A stretch of DNA of 64,000 nt from Congeria kusceri. Lineage: Eukaryota; Mollusca; Bivalvia; Myida; Dreissenidae. The position numbers were made by a program, and so were the translations under genes. The stretch covers positions 26,631,927-26,695,926 of the forward strand of contig CM051030.1 in the NCBI GenBank assembly GCA_027627225.1, given 5' to 3'. Below, one piece after another: positions 53,254-64,000 of this stretch. Each line of letters begins with the position of its first letter. Positions within the stretch are counted from its first letter, which is position 1. A model generated the notes under the pieces. It was not told where the DNA came from, made no database searches, and saw only the letters and a list, made by a program, of their open reading frames with translations.

Positions 53254-53346
53254 CGCAGGTGCAGCCAGCAGTCACAAAGTTAGTTTTACACTGACAGTAT
53301 GTATCTCTACATGTAATGATACTGCTGCATTTTTCTGTCAAACTTG
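53254..53346 (-). CDS. Exon 2 of a secreted cysteine-rich protein
   Basis: Minus-strand exon with acceptor 'ttcattttttag' and donor 'gtgagt', phase 1 to 1, 93 bp. Encodes SLTEKCSSIITCRDTYCQC then KTNFVTAGCTC. Six cysteines in 31 residues (C-x5-C-x5-C-x-C-x9-C-x-C) resemble EGF-like or similar extracellular modules. Joined to 56679-56724 it gives a signal peptide directly followed by the Cys-rich module. The remaining exons, towards lower coordinates, were not found. Confidence 0.65.
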
Positions 53347-55035
53347 CTAAAAAATGAAACATGCCAATTAATCAAAGGACAAAAGAGACGCTATTGAACT
53401 TGCAATTAAAAAGAGTTTTCTCCTATAAAATGTTATTGCATTCGTCAGAACTTTTGATGAAACCAAAGGAATGAACCAAATGGCTCCTCTTCTCCACTGA
53501 ATTTGCTGTACATATTTACAAGCAGTATCTTTGAACACGATATTCGGCGTATGTGATGTGGTTAATGTTTGTAAAACATGTAAATTGAATGTCCTACATT
53601 AATGTTTACAACTGATTAAATTGTTGATTTGGTGCTTAATAAACGAGCAGTCTCTATTATATAGATATCTATTCTTTACGCATAGTTTTATTTAAAATGA
53701 AATAGCAATACTTAAATTTTCAGTCTCAAACAGAGAGAGAACTCATGTTTTCATGTGTCAGTATTTATATTAAGCTTCTTAAGCACTAGTATGGAATGTT
53801 TCTATATTTGAAGTACCGTACAAAAAAGAAATATAATTATTTAATGTTCAAGCACTGATCTGGAATCAAACAGTCCAGTGATGCCTGGACAAACTAATAC
53901 GCCATATGCGTATCAACAGCAGTATGTTAATCTATACACCATTAAACTACATAAAACGCATTAACACACGAGTTGAGCAAAAATGAATGTACATATGTTC
54001 TGACCAATATCGGAATCGTGAAGATTCCAGAATAGCCCTGCGCATTTTTTGGAATTCCAAAACGCGCAGGTCGGTTGTAGAATAGTCCATGCGCAAAGTA
54101 GGAATCGGGACAAAGCTGGAATTCATCATATCGACCATGTTTATTAATTGAGGTTAATGTGTCGTCATCGTAATACTAATCATAAGAATATTGAATAAAT
54201 TATGTAACACAACATTTTTGAATTTAATTAATGAATAATTATAATCTTAATTTATATAAAATCCCCAGATTTTTTACGTTAACGGTCAGATTTATGAAAC
54301 GGAAAACTCTAGTATACCTTTAATTTTGTAGACAATTATTTTAAGCAGTCTGGAAATTATGTTTTAAAGCAATACAAGTGTGAATATTCAAATGGTTTTC
54401 TCGCAGTCGAATTAACCGATTAGTGTTGCATTACAAAAGGGGTATGCTTTATTATTTCCAACCACAAACCATACAATGCAGATTTTTTTTCACATAACAA
54501 CAACACATAATACATTGCATGACAGTAATAAAAATAAATTATAACCGTCGTTTAACATGTACAAATGGTTGACTAAAATTGTAGAGCAGATTTTAAAGCA
54601 GAAACATTAGTTGTATTTACGGTTATTTTAACATCAATGCTCAGGAAAAATAAATGTCGTACGGACTAATACTGCTTTCATTTTAATGTCATACAATTAA
54701 TATAAATAAAGATGTTGGCAAATTAAAATATACATGTAAATAAAACAACACAAGTAGATGTCAAAAGACCTTCTTTTTTAATCATTTATTTTTGTGTTAA
54801 ATACATTTAATTTTTTATTCCCACCGCAGTTTTATGAATACATAGTATTAGTTTCAAAGAAACATTTTCCCTATGTAGTAGTATTCTTGTTTGTAAAAAA
54901 ACAATAAATTGATTAATTGGTATTCAGTTAAGTTATGAAGAAATCATGTTTATTATTTTAACATTAACATTCTAAAATAAATATAAAAAACACTCCCTCT
55001 TGCTATAGGCTCCCTCCCTCCCTCCCACCCTCCCT
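53347..55035. other. Probable intron of the minus-strand gene, no feature recognised
   Basis: AT-rich. The stretch at 53990-54130 contains repeated 'ggaatc' and 'gcgca' motifs with a short minus ORF and no known domain. Confidence 0.4.
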
Positions 55036-55224
55036 CAATAGTAAGAGTAGTAGTAGTAGTAGAAGTAGTTGTTGTTGTAGTAGAAGTAGTAGTAGTAGTA
55101 GTTGTTGTTATAGTAGTAGTTATGGTAGTAGTCTACTAGAAGTACTAGTAGTAGTAGTAGTAGTAGTAGTAGCAGAAGTAGTTGTAGTAGTAGTCGTAGT
55201 AGTAGTAGTTTTATTAACAGTAAC

Positions 55225-55301
<77 letters not shown>

Positions 55302-55363
55302 AAGTAGTAGTAGTAGTGGTAGTAGTAGTAGTAATGTTAAAAGAAGTAGTAGTAGTAGTAGTG

Positions 55364-55394
<31 letters not shown>

Positions 55395-55430
55395 CAGCAG
55401 AAGTAGTAGTAGAACAGCAGCAGCAACAGC
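55036..55430 (+). repeat. (TAG)n trinucleotide microsatellite
   Basis: About 390 bp of imperfect TAG/GTA repeats, trailing into AGC/AAC repeats to about 55480. The poly-Leu minus ORF is an artefact of the repeat. Confidence 0.97.
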
Positions 55431-55479
55431 AGAAACGAAACTTCCGACATCAGCAACAATGATAATAACAACAACAGTC

Positions 55480-56678
55480 ACATGCATTCGCAACACTGTG
55501 TTGATGACGACGATGACAATGATGACAATTTTCATCATCGTCTTGTATATTTGAGATATACAAAGCGACATGCAGCATATTGACGTGTACAGCTTGCCGT
55601 GAGCTGTATTCGGTGTAAGCTGTATACGGTTTTATATTATACGTATCCATGCTCATGCGAAAGGTGTGTGCGGCGTACGCCGTATAAGGCCCAACAATGC
55701 TTGTTTTCACCGTTCTTCTTTTAGGATATATGGTACCAAAGACGATGTCTGCTTTGTTTGGTTTATAATACGCGCAGCGAAACAGCGTGTCACTAGAAAT
55801 ATAAATATATTATTATATGAACTGCGGCTACGTCACAGACAAAATTATATTCTAAACATACCACTATTATGTAGTGCAAAATTAAAGTCAAACCTATTCT
55901 TCGAGCAAATGTAACCTAATTCATAGCTAAAATATAAGACAGTTGGTTTACTTTTTAAGGCCTATTCATTAGCATGATATTGTTGTTTACCCCACTTAAG
56001 AAAATTGAACGAGTTTTAAAAGTATCCGAACTTGTGTATAAAATCCTGCTAATAATAAATTTCGCCAATTTTTAACTGGCATCGTTAAAAAAAAAATTGT
56101 AGTGTATACCTTGTCTGTTTTATGACATCTTCGTGCACATTCTGTGAGAAAAATACGCCAGTTGAGTAACGTTTTATTGCATCAGCAAGTTTATGTTGTA
56201 ATAAGAAAATGACTAATACTAAAGTTCAAACTGTATCTGATAGTCGTACCAGATTTTTTTTTATATAACTCAATAGTCTTTGCTCTCCAATTTTTTTTCT
56301 TTAGTGATTAGCTCTAAGAGATACCAATTAAAAAACAATGCAAAACACTAGTTGCATTAGCATTTAAGGTAACATAGCAATGTAAAATCATATAACTGCT
56401 TTCCGACGTTCGTTGTTTATTGTGCATGGACACTATCATATTGCTCCGTAAGTATGCATTGACCAGATTATCACTAGAGTTCAAGGTTAATCGACGGTGA
56501 ATCATTTACAGCAAACACTTTTAGTTCATTGCATATTACCAATATATATCTTACAACAATCCATGCACCTGTATGCAGCATGCAAATGTATTCCATTTCA
56601 AATCAAAATAGTCATACCTATAATTGTTGATTTATGCCAGTACATGTACATCAATTTAAAGAGTAACTGGTTTCTTAC
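55480..56678. other. No feature recognised
   Basis: Includes a short fold-back 'gacaattttcatcatcgtc' near 55520 and repeated 'agctgtatacgg'-like stretches near 55600. Probable intron of the minus-strand gene. Confidence 0.4.
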
Positions 56679-56724
56679 CCGAAGTTAATGTTCCGATTAC
56701 TATAATCCAGTAAACTACAAGCAT
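56679..56724 (-). CDS. Exon 1 (signal peptide) of a secreted cysteine-rich protein
   Basis: The minus-strand ATG (56724-56722) opens MLVVYWIIVIGTLTS and ends in a phase-1 donor, G|GTAAGA. The hydrophobic core followed by small residues is a typical signal peptide, and the phase fits exon 53254-53346, giving ...TLTS-A-SLTEKC. Upstream of the ATG the context is 'gacaac'. The transcript start is not visible. Confidence 0.6.
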
Positions 56725-57558
56725 GTTGTCTATTCTTTAACATATTATTTACTTGTACATGTAAATACAGATATGTTGAACCGCGTTTAACTTTTTAAAC
56801 ATTTTCACTGAACCTTAATCAGGATGCGTTAACTGTCTTTCTTATAAAAATATATTAAACAACGATAGTACACGATGTTGGTTGTTTTGTAGAAGTCGTA
56901 CACAACTTAAAAAAATATAATATAGCGAACACGCATTGAAGAATGATATTTTGCATACACCTGTAAAGAATAGGATCTTATTTGTCACAATATTAAGTGT
57001 TAGGAATGTTTCGCAAATTATTTGCAAAAAATATGATCCTACAAAGCCTCATTTATTTTCCATTATGTGTAAGTTGTTGTGTTGATAACATATTTATGAC
57101 TTATTGTATCTTTTGATCCTGCAGTAGTTGCATACGTAAAATAACTAGAATAATCACTACCTATTTTATTGCTTATCATAAAAGTGCATACAGTGTCGAA
57201 TTTATAATAATTTATTCGGAGATGTGAACAATAATAATAGTTCGACTCTCTCACTACATGTAGCTATTATTCAATAACTTTTTGTTTGTTCACGTGTGTT
57301 GAGTGTGTGTCATAAAAAAGTAACGCCTCTTAGATATAAATAATTATAATGTCATGTTTCACGCAATCTAAAATGAGAAACACTTTATCAAAATAAATTA
57401 GTGTGACTGACTCACACTGTTTTCTTTAAAATTATTGTCATACTGCAAACCCTTTAAGATTTCAAATAAGACAATAAGAATTGATATATTTTATTAACAA
57501 AAAAAAAAACATAACAGAAAAATAAATGCTGCATTATGTGTTATGTAGTTCTTTGCTC
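56725..57558. other. No feature recognised
   Basis: Sequence upstream of the minus-strand signal exon, which would hold its promoter. No clear TATA box could be singled out in this AT-rich stretch. Confidence 0.35.
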
Positions 57559-58070
57559 TTAAGGGACTATGTCGACGAAATAAGGCTTCCAATTGCACTA
57601 CATATGATATATATAATAGAAATTAGCTATTCTCATTTGCATTAAATTAAAAATAAATAAAATAATACCCAATGATATATTTGATAAAAAAATACAAATT
57701 AGCAAAAACGTTTGAAAAAAATAAAAGCCCAAGTGGGCATCGAACTCACAACTTAGGAGCCACACGAGGAAATGACAGTAGACAGCGCTTTTTCTAGCTG
57801 CGCTATTATGCTAGGCAATGAATCGTGTGTAAACTATCGTTAAACAAAATACTCACAATGATTCTGGAGTCAAATTCTAAACAGGAAAAGGGCCAAATAA
57901 ACAAGACACTTATTATAAACTGATTTTGTCATCTCATAATACGAGCACTCTTTTCATATTATAAAGACCCTGTTTTAACAATTATTATATGCTAGTATTA
58001 ATATCTTAATTTCAGATTTATTTAAGAAATTGTCCCCCTTGAGGCCCTTTTCTATTACATAGTCTCTTAA
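57559..58070. mobile_element. Inverted-repeat element with tRNA-like core, copy 3
   Basis: Ends 'ttaagggactatgt' and 'acatagtctcttaa' (one mismatch). The minus tRNA-like part is at about 57728-57815 ('gagttcgatgcccac'). Total about 512 bp, like copy 1. Copy 2 lacks the ~200-bp right-hand part that contains 'aacaggaaaagggcca'. Confidence 0.75.
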
Positions 58071-61000
58071 AAATGTAATGTTATGCTTTCTTGTGGTGCA
58101 TGTATATATGATGCGTATTGCTATGTACTTGTATACATAGCCATGCATGTGTATGTATTGCAATGTATTTATGTGTATAATTTTGATTTGTGTGCATCAC
58201 TTCCATCATTCAAATGATTAATGCAAAGTCAAGCCTGTTTAACTAATGCTAGCACGATGCTAATAACATTGTCGAACTTCTTATTGTTGCCGATTTTGAC
58301 TGCACACCTGTACATGTATTAGATTTACAATTTATATTTAGCATGTACGATATTTTAAACCATAAAGTATCGTACTGATTAATATTACCTAAAGTAGACA
58401 TTTGAAGACGTTTGGTTGTTACTATTTTATGGTATTACAATTACATGTAAACATGAATTTGAAATAACTAAAGTTAGCAACATAATACATAGTAAAATAT
58501 ATACAAAGTCCGGTGTTAAACCGTTATATGCAAAGCAGGTGCCATAGTTGTGTGTAATGTAGAATTTGATGAAAATGTTACATTCTCCGTTTCAATCATA
58601 TATATTTGTAGTTTTGAAATAAACGTATTTTTTATTAAAACTTTTAACTTAAATATTAAAAGAAAATGGGACAAACAAGGTTTGTCTGGTAGTTCTTAGA
58701 CCGATGTTGTACCGGTTAGCAAATAAATTCATGTTAATTTTCTTTTGAGCTCAACGCTTCGTCAGCATATTTGCGCAATAAAGCCACAGCGACCTTTCCA
58801 TTTCATAAACAGTAAGCAATGTGGTATTTACAAGTTTAGTAAATTAATTTTTATTATAATTTCTATTATACCATGTGTTAATAATGTTGCGAAATAACAC
58901 TCTGACTGCTAGCTTTGACTTCAGATCCTTGACTATTTGCTGCCTGCCTCCTCTATCTGTAGTTCCTAATAAAACAACACCAGTGATGCTGACAGTTCCT
59001 TCCCCTTAGAACGTTTTCCAGTGCACACACACTAGTGTGGAAAACATGTGGCACTCCGGATGTCATTCATGGATTTTCGCCCAATTTCTATTGTAGCTGG
59101 TAGTAGACGGATTCAGAGTCACGGAGTTCAGGCCGCCTGTGGAATAAATGGCGGTACACACGATTGTGATACCATATTATATTTCAGAGTTGTCTTGGTA
59201 TTCAATAATTGTGATATCAGAACGGTAACTGGTGGGCGGAGCCTAATATGCAAGCTTACTGTGCAATAAGTATCGTCCGATACATTGCAATTTAGTTAAA
59301 TTTATACGCACGCAACTTACAGCATGGGAAGCTTACACATTCAGATTGCATCACGTGACCTTGCGAAAGCGCTAAATTTGGAAACTACAACGATATCAAG
59401 CATGTCAGACATCACGTGACGTCTAGGAACTGCCCATCGGGATCGGCAGCGTAGAAAGTGTTGATGTGGTTGGTAAATACGGTATAAAACACTTGTAGCA
59501 CCCTTTGACCTCGATATGTTAATTATTTAATCTCGCCCTGCGAGCACGTTAAATCACTGACATATTTCGGTCAAAGTATGCTACAACAATTACATAATCT
59601 AATACGAAGGTGCGCACCATTTGACGATTGATGACATAATTATATTTTTGTATAGTCTGATGTAAGTGGTGAAATAAACTAATTGATGAAGTATTGTATT
59701 ATACTCACATCACTGAACACGTTTTCTCGATATTAACCCATCGTGATATTACTTGATTCCATTCGAATCGTAGACACGACGAAACCAGAACATCTTCTGA
59801 TACGCATTTTCATTAGAAATCAGCGGTGATGGTGGCAATGTTTTACAAAGAATCGAAATAATTTAAATATATTTTTTTATATAGATTTAGGCAAGAAACA
59901 TTTCTCTGAAACTATTTAGAATTCGATTCATTGGTTTCCGATAAGTTTCCTATTCAGCCATATTAGGAAAAATGCTAAACGCCTGGCAACCAAGCCTTTT
60001 TTACGAATTAAACTTATTTTAAGGAATTTCAATTTAATAGAGTGTCACTCAACCCGAAGAACATTTATGTAAGATTATTTCAAAATCATATGGTTTCAGA
60101 GAAGATTTTCACAGTTTGAAACACAGCCGTATAAGGAATTTGGTAGATGGTCACCAAGGACCCCTCCATAAAAGTTAAATCAAGAATATTTTATTATGAG
60201 AATACATTCATTGAGAACCCACTCATTTTCATATAGTTTTTTTACATTGGGCATTGTCACTTACTTATAATATGTATTTCTTTACTGTCACAAAATTCAG
60301 GGAATAGCAATATATTCCTTGTAATGTATTGACAAGTAATTTGATATTAGGATTTAAAACCTTGTATTTTGGTCACCTCTCAACTATAATTATTCCGTGG
60401 GATTCCTGTTGGGTGAAGCCAATAACAAAGTAAATAATTACTACACACGTACTAACAGTGGGCTAACATGAAGTTAATATCTTATACTTAATCGACCCAA
60501 AACCTGTTTTGGCACAAAAGTTACACCACATAGATTTCGTACTAAATGCACGATAAAAATCACTGAACTGTTAATATAATTAGTAGACGTCTGCATACAA
60601 TTGTGGCTTGAATTCATCCAGTGTGAATGGTTTGAAAACATTTAAAGTGTCCGTCGTCTTTTACATAGTCAGTATGCTAAGTCACTGACTTTATTTTCAA
60701 CGTTTGGTTGCTTGTGTGTCAAATATAAACATGCATTTGTCTATTTTAATAAACGAGTAAATACAATTGCAGACACCATGGTCTTCTCTTTGTATTGTAT
60801 TGCCAGGATTGTAATGCATAAACCTACATTTCGTAATACGACATTATCTCATGCGAAAATGTAAGAGTGATATTTTATATAGGTCATATTTGTTTGAGAA
60901 ATGTTATATCAATCTATCAAGGTATCTTATTGGTAAACGTGTATATGAAGCTAGAGCATTAGCGTTACTTAAACTTAATCCTAGTATCAGTATGTATCAA

Positions 61001-61088
61001 CAGTAACGCATTCATATTGAAAAGTACCATGGGTGCACAGTTGTAGTATCTGTAGATTTATTCACACGACGTCTTTCTTTTATTACAG
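58071..61088. other. Mostly unassigned intergenic or intronic sequence
   Basis: Holds one degraded inverted fragment of the ~165-bp family at about 60060-60160 ('ggaatttggtagatggtcac'). A short GC-richer stretch at 58920-59270 contains a 73-codon ORF without recognisable motif. No exon supported. Confidence 0.4.
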
Positions 61089-61211
61089 TCGTGTCAAGTA
61101 TCTGCAAGCAACAACAACGACGCGAACATAAACTACGAAAACATAAACACTACGGTTAGCAAATACAACTATTGTATGGCGAAGACACACTGTTTACTGT
61201 TTAGACTATAG
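61089..61211 (+). CDS. Candidate distal tail exon B (ITIM-like INYENI)
   Basis: Strong acceptor 'tctttcttttattacag'. In phase 0 it encodes SCQVSASNNNDANINYENIN and continues TTVSKYNYCMAKTHCLLFRL to TAG at 61209-61211. A donor is possible at 61155 (gttagc, weak). INYENI fits the ITIM pattern and also YxN. The phase fits 52809-52855. Whether it belongs to the receptor or to another gene cannot be decided from sequence. Confidence 0.4.
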   Translation, partial: SCQVSASNNNDANINYENINTTVSKYNYCMAKTHCLLFRL

Positions 61212-62071
61212 GTTTAGAAGAAAACTATATCACTTTAATTCCTTAATAAGAACTGTTTTCGATTGTTGGATAACGTTTGTCCTTGTCGTTATATAAATCA
61301 AGAAAAAAGGGTAGACAATTATGTTTTGTCAAACACAAAAAATAAAACAGGACATTAAACATTATACGAAGGTACTTAAAGGGAATATGTCTAGGAAACG
61401 GACCCCAGTAAAAAGTCTGAAATTTAGCACTAAATATTGGCATATAAACAATTTAAAAAGCACATGCATATATTGGCATCAAAAGTTCACACATTCAGAA
61501 AAAAAATCATTATATAATTAAAGTCGTGTCTTTTGGGACTTTTTCTTGATTACATTTAAATTATGTTTTAGTTGTTTCCCATAGTTTGTACACACATTTC
61601 TTACACGCCATGATAGCGGGTAGGGTAAGTACCAAATGTTATTTACTCTTAAGCCTTTGACGTAATGTGTCCGATACTCACTGGGCGCTTCGTTTTCTGG
61701 GCTAATCGTTAAAAATGCAAATGCTTTGCACCGCACGGTTTATGTACGCCAGTGACGGATATAAATGTGACTGTTTTCTTAGAGCAGTAAACCAATTTCT
61801 TGAATTAATAATTCGCTATTAGTCACTCTAATGACTATGTACATACATATTGTGGAAACTATGCACTTTTTACCGACACTGATTTCGTAAAACAACGTTT
61901 TAAATGGACTATGACTCTTGACATATTTTATCCTAAATTCGGTGCAATATTAACAAGTGTATCTTGAACTACCCAATACAGAATGAGAGATACACTTAAG
62001 AAACTCAGACATGCGTAAAGAGACAAACAGGTTTTCTGAATGTCAAGTATTACTTTTATGCACACCTAATC
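61212..62071. other. No feature recognised
   Basis: AT-rich sequence without repeats shared in the window. Confidence 0.4.
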
Positions 62072-62350
62072 ATAAATAATCATCATCATCGTCATCATCA
62101 TCGTTATCATGACCATACTTATTATCATTATCATCGAAAACATCAGTAACAACAGCATCAATATTTTCGGTATCATCATCGTCGTCGTTGTCATCATCAC
62201 CATCACCATCATCATCATTATCATATCATCATTATCGTCATCATCATTGTCGTCATCGTCATCGTCATCGTAATTATTATCATCATCGTCACCATCCTCA
62301 CCCTTATCCCCCGTCTCATCATTATCATCATCATCATGATCGTCAACACA
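62072..62350 (+). repeat. Imperfect (ATC)n microsatellite
   Basis: About 280 bp of ATC/GTC/ATT trinucleotides. The Asp/Met-rich and His/Ser-rich ORFs are by-products. Confidence 0.95.
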
Positions 62351-62657
62351 AAAAACAACAACAACATTGTTTTCGTTCGTTAACAACATACCACAATTTC
62401 ATCAGCATAATGCAGGATTATTTACTTTTTCTGCATATTTTGTCGGGACAGTGCTTTATTATTTTAGTGCTTCCTTTGTAATACCTTTGGATTCTCTATT
62501 GTGAACAAAATCGTAAATATGTTCAAACAATAACAATGCTGGATAAGAAACAACTTAATTGGAAATAAAACTTGAAAAATGTGAAACACACAATATTGTA
62601 GCTTTAACTTACATAACGACAAACAACATCCCTACAGTAAATACATTTATATTTCAG

Positions 62658-62852
62658 ATTAAACAGCATTCAACGAAAAGGCCGTCACCTTTACATTACC
62701 GAAATATTAATTTTGCTTCAAAGTACGATTTGCCGTTTATGATCAAAAGAAATTGGCAAAGTTACGAGAAACTTGCAATTCAGTTATATGCAATTAAACT
62801 CAGTTTGATTTATACGCATAGTGCTTTGCTAAAAGGAAATATTCTAACTTAA
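62658..62852 (+). CDS. Speculative terminal exon (YRNI, YEKL)
   Basis: Acceptor 'tttatatttcag'; an open frame in phase 0 runs 64 codons to TAA at 62850-62852. It contains HYRNINF and SYEKLAI, two YxxL/I sites in a basic context. The phase would follow 61089-61154. Only one frame is open and the composition is AT-driven, so chance is a real alternative. Confidence 0.2.
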   Translation: MKQHSTKRPSPLHYRNINFASKYDLPFMIKRNWQSYEKLAIQLYAIKLSLIYTHSALLKGNILT

Positions 62853-63339
62853 AATTGGGTATAAGTAGCCAATAATTTGCAATAATGACAATATATTTCC
62901 AACAAGCGTGCGTTAATTAAAATATGCAGATAGTTATTGATCTAGTACTAGTTGACTAAATGCAGATTCCTGGAAGTCTTAAAATCGACTGTCGTGCACG
63001 CTTCCGGGCCATTTAGCCACGCAACCTTAAATAATATGAATGTTATTTATCAAGTAGGGTAAAATATTTTAATGTAAATGGATCAGAATTCATGTGGTTT
63101 AAATTTCTATATTTTTACTCAAAGAAGGAAGATATTTGTACTTATTCTAAAAGTATAAATATGTTTTAGTAAATTGCAAACAGCTGGAAATTAATAGATA
63201 TTGATTAAACAGACATATCAAACTTTAATACATACCTCTACATTGATTGAATGATTACACTTTCTGTGTACGAATTCGGCCCATTGACTGATGGTGCTCT
63301 TATTCCTAAATGAGTCCCGTCAGCCAAGCTAGCACAAAA

Positions 63340-63475
63340 GACGTTCTAATAGCGTTCTCTTAACGTTAGCCCAAACGTTGCAGGAACGTTGCAGTTCAAC
63401 GTTCTACTAACGTTTACAAGGTATGGTTTGTTAGACGTTCCATAAACGTTGCGGAATAACGTTGCGATATAACCT
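63340..63475 (+). repeat. AACGTT-rich short repeat cluster
   Basis: Seven AACGTT palindromes plus near-copies (GACGTT, GCGTT) in about 130 bp, often followed by GC ('gaacgttgcagg', 'aaacgttgcgg'). Confidence 0.8.
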
Positions 63476-64000
63476 TTAAATAATCTCATTATAACTTTAC
63501 TCTAACTGAGGGTGAAGATATTTACACATGTACCTTAGTTTTACATGTTACATGCATATAAGTTGAACATTACAAATATACGAACATACATAGTTTGACA
63601 AAATTCATATTAACAATTCAATAATCATATCATTAATAAAATGTCATTAAAATAGCAGATTGTACACAAAAAGATATGCATGATCCAGATGTTACCACCT
63701 GCGTTCATCAACGAATCGTTAAAAACAATATATGCTTATGTTCACAAAGGGTACAGATATCATCCAGTTGTGTTGTTTTATGATTCTTGATTCATCGGTT
63801 GGTGACCGGACATCTGCGACTTCTCCATGAATCTACACGTTAAAAAATGTCAATAAAAATCACAATGCTTGATTATGCAAATGAGTCATATTAAATTTAC
63901 TATACTACTTAATTTCTGTAAAGCTAAAAAATTAAAGATTTGTTTCTCAGCTAGCGCAACAACTTTTTCTGATGGCCCGTCATCTAATTTGATTTAATAA
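63476..64000. other. No feature recognised
   Basis: AT-rich. A possible acceptor 'tttgtttctcag' at about 63950 leads off the window end, but the exon cannot be judged. Confidence 0.35.

Noticed and set aside
55035..55571. 178-codon poly-Leu minus-strand ORF
   Set aside because: By-product of the TAG trinucleotide repeat.
62066..62389. Asp/Met-rich and His/Ser-rich ORFs
   Set aside because: By-products of the ATC repeat.

Overview
The window looks like nuclear DNA of an invertebrate animal, most likely a bivalve mollusc. The basis is small phase-1 exons separated by long introns, no prokaryotic gene density, and very many nested short transposons with ~145-166 bp internal tandem repeats and 3' ends made of a small stem-loop plus TCTTGTT, a type I associate with bivalves (pearl/HINE-like elements). 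No species can be fixed without a database search.

Region by region. 1-23,100 is almost wall-to-wall nested mobile elements and tandem arrays. 23,148-46,571 (+) carries the 3' part of one large gene, which I reconstructed exon by exon: eight Ig-domain exons, one fibronectin type III exon, a transmembrane exon and six short cytoplasmic exons ending in a stop, with AATAAA about 190 bp later. Its introns hold a ~2 kb degenerate satellite built on CCCATATGGG (29,935-31,920), more stem-loop-ended elements, one SINE and an AAT/ATT microsatellite. 46,900-64,000 is gene-poor. It holds a degraded non-LTR retrotransposon on the minus strand (50,700-52,690), three copies in the window of an inverted-repeat element containing a tRNA-like sequence, two minus-strand exons of a small secreted cysteine-rich protein (56,724 down to 53,254), candidate plus-strand tail exons (52,809, 61,089, perhaps 62,658) and microsatellites.

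How the genes work together. The receptor's cytoplasmic tail is the most striking find. It reads YSGL, VQYGNI, AYESL, VYSSL and IYMNT. YGNI-x8-YESL fits the ITAM pattern, VQYGNI also fits the ITIM pattern, and YMNT fits a YxN (Grb2-type) SH2 site. The tail exons form phase-1 cassettes that could be skipped in frame. A phase-compatible downstream exon carries INYENI, another ITIM-type site. Several Ig domains have lost or moved the canonical disulfide. This suggests a cell-surface recognition or adhesion receptor that signals through SH2 proteins. The function is inferred from motifs only. The 5' end of the gene (signal peptide) was not found and probably lies left of the window or hidden in the repeats.
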